From Phoronis australis (lineage: Eukaryota; Phoronida; Phoronidae): 62,000 nucleotides of DNA. Position 1 is the stretch's first letter, and each line of letters starts with the position of its first letter. Below, piece by piece: positions 60,388 to 62,000 of the stretch. The stretch spans positions 1,353,671 to 1,415,670 of the forward strand of contig NMRA01000015.1 in NCBI GenBank assembly GCA_002633005.1. Direction: 5' to 3'. The translations under genes and the position numbers were made by a program. The notes beneath the pieces were generated by a model. The model was not told where the DNA came from, ran no database searches, and saw only the letters and a program-made list of their open reading frames with translations.

Positions 60388-62000
60388 CTGTGAAAAGAGC
60401 CAATAAGGATATTAGTTAATTAACGCTACATAGGAGGCCAGGTCTAAATTAGTCCTGTCAAGCCTGTATCCAATTGAGGGTAATGCTAAAAATATCCAGC
60501 TAATTGTCCATCACTAGAATGAAGCCCATCAAACAAGCAATAGGTTCTCTGCTTTATACCAGCTCAACAGCAATACAAGTGTAAATGTTACACAACTGTC
60601 CCATACCCAGGCTATTGGTAGGGACAGGCTAGTCTAAATTAAAATAATTTACTAGTAAATAAAAACCAGGCCTTAACATAAAACCAGAGGCACAGGAATT
60701 AGTTCAAAGAAGCCTTCTCACGTACTAAACAACTGCAGAAGCATGATTTGAAAAACATGTTTTTGGTCAAGCAACAAATTAGTTCCCACAATGGAGTCTG
60801 GGAAGGTTCATTATCTGACCTTGCTTGCCAATATATATCAAGTCGTGCATTAAAAATAAAAAACAGGAGACATAAAAACAAAGGATATGTTCTAACAACA
60901 CCGTAACCACAGCTTGATAATATAATGCTAATTAATGTAAACTAATATGTCTTACTGGTATGTGGTCATGTAATGAACAATGTGACTGACGCCTTACAAG
61001 ATAACCAAATAACTGTTCAACAAAATAACTGTTTGGCCTTCTACAGAGGTACCCATGTGTGCTACTGTTTCACTGATGTATCTTGGAAGCGAAGTGAAGA
61101 CTTAAACAAACAGAGAAGTCATTAAAATACCAGGCTGCTTACTTTGTCAGTGTTGAGAACAGGGCTGAAGCTTCTCAAAAGTAAATGACCATCAGTGGTT
61201 GACAGCATACCAACAGAAAATTGTTGGTGGCATTCTCATATAAGAAGTGTGCTCTGGACTTACAAGAAGAGACATTTTATCCAAGAAGACTTAAACCAAT
61301 AGGCTTGAAACGTAACTTGTTATTCTGTGACTTGAGAACATTCAACTGATTGGAAAAAGCAGAGTGATTCATTTCATGTCGTAACATTAGATGAAAGGTG
61401 TTTGTAGGGGCTTGGCAGCTATAGAGCCAAGAATGTTCTTACACACCAAAAAGCAAAAAGTTATTACACACCTACGGAGGAGGTAAATCATGAAATTCTA
61501 TCTAATATCATACAATTGAACAAATACTAAAAAGCCCCAAAATTGGACCAAGATACATACATTCTACAAGAAGACACCCCAGTCCAGAGGTGTTCACACT
61601 CCTAAATATTAATCCAACAGTGACTGCTTCACTATCCACAGATAAAGGCCACACTACTGTCTCTCCCTCTCTCTGCCCTGCAGTCATTTGTACAAGACAA
61701 TATTGGACACAAACCATGCAATACAAACAAACCACCAACTAAGAATCTCTCATCATAACCTTGAACACATGCAACAAATTCTTCCACAAATATCAGTAAG
61801 TGCCTGCATCAATTCAGGACACCAATGGTCACATGGTTCCAGTTAAGGTAATATTCTATTCCAAGACAAACTGGCAGCATCCTATCTCCATCCCAACAGG
61901 CTACCAACAGCAAATTACCTTCTGGCTCTGTTAGAGTGAAGTGGTCACCATACAACAAAATAAATGGAGTCAGACGGGCAGAAACTGAACAGTAATTAAC
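60388..62000. other. NAV intron and window edge
   Basis: No further NAV exon recognised on the minus strand up to the right edge, and no repeat that I can define. It is most simply the intron upstream of the large Ser-rich exon. Confidence 0.55.

Overview
The window is nuclear DNA of an invertebrate animal, AT-rich, with two intron-rich genes that converge tail to tail. The BEL/Pao, Kolobok-like and hAT-like transposons, introns of a few hundred bases to about 2 kb, and visible allelic variation suggest a polymorphic marine bilaterian such as a mollusc, annelid, brachiopod or invertebrate deuterostome. The phylum cannot be settled from this sequence. No rRNA, tRNA or CRISPR was recognised.

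Bases 1-14383 hold no gene I can recognise. They contain a deleted BEL/Pao LTR retrotransposon (6129-7987, 5-bp target duplication CTCAG) and a decayed element of about 3.1 kb (8121-11238) with inverted ends and nine subterminal copies of GCGATCGnGAACG. A dispersed repeat near 2.7 kb recurs at 44 kb.

Bases 14384-45495, plus strand, are a complete RNF17/TDRD4-type gene. I rebuilt 39 coding exons with consistent splice phases, giving about 1,794 residues: RING finger, two B-boxes, coiled coil and five Tudor domains. This family acts in the germline piRNA/RNP-granule pathway. Exon 1, which carries the first RING cysteine pair, is found only if a GC-AG intron is accepted. Four single-N positions in the gene sit at junctions of repeated sequence. 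Two of them duplicate a whole exon (RING; Tudor 1) and look like unmerged haplotype overlaps. Introns carry two Kolobok-like TTAA elements and a 186-bp hAT-type MITE with a perfect 8-bp target duplication.

Bases 45496-48364 are the shared 3' region. Bases 48365-60387, minus strand, are the C-terminal 18 coding exons (1,164 residues) of a neuron navigator (NAV/unc-53) gene: Ser-rich region, coiled coils, basic KKKKKKSWLRSSF block and AAA-type ATPase. The 5' part lies beyond the right edge.

The most unusual feature is that many intronic tandem repeats in both genes start at a splice junction, so extra copies of donors or acceptors, often with a piece of exon, lie beside the real ones.
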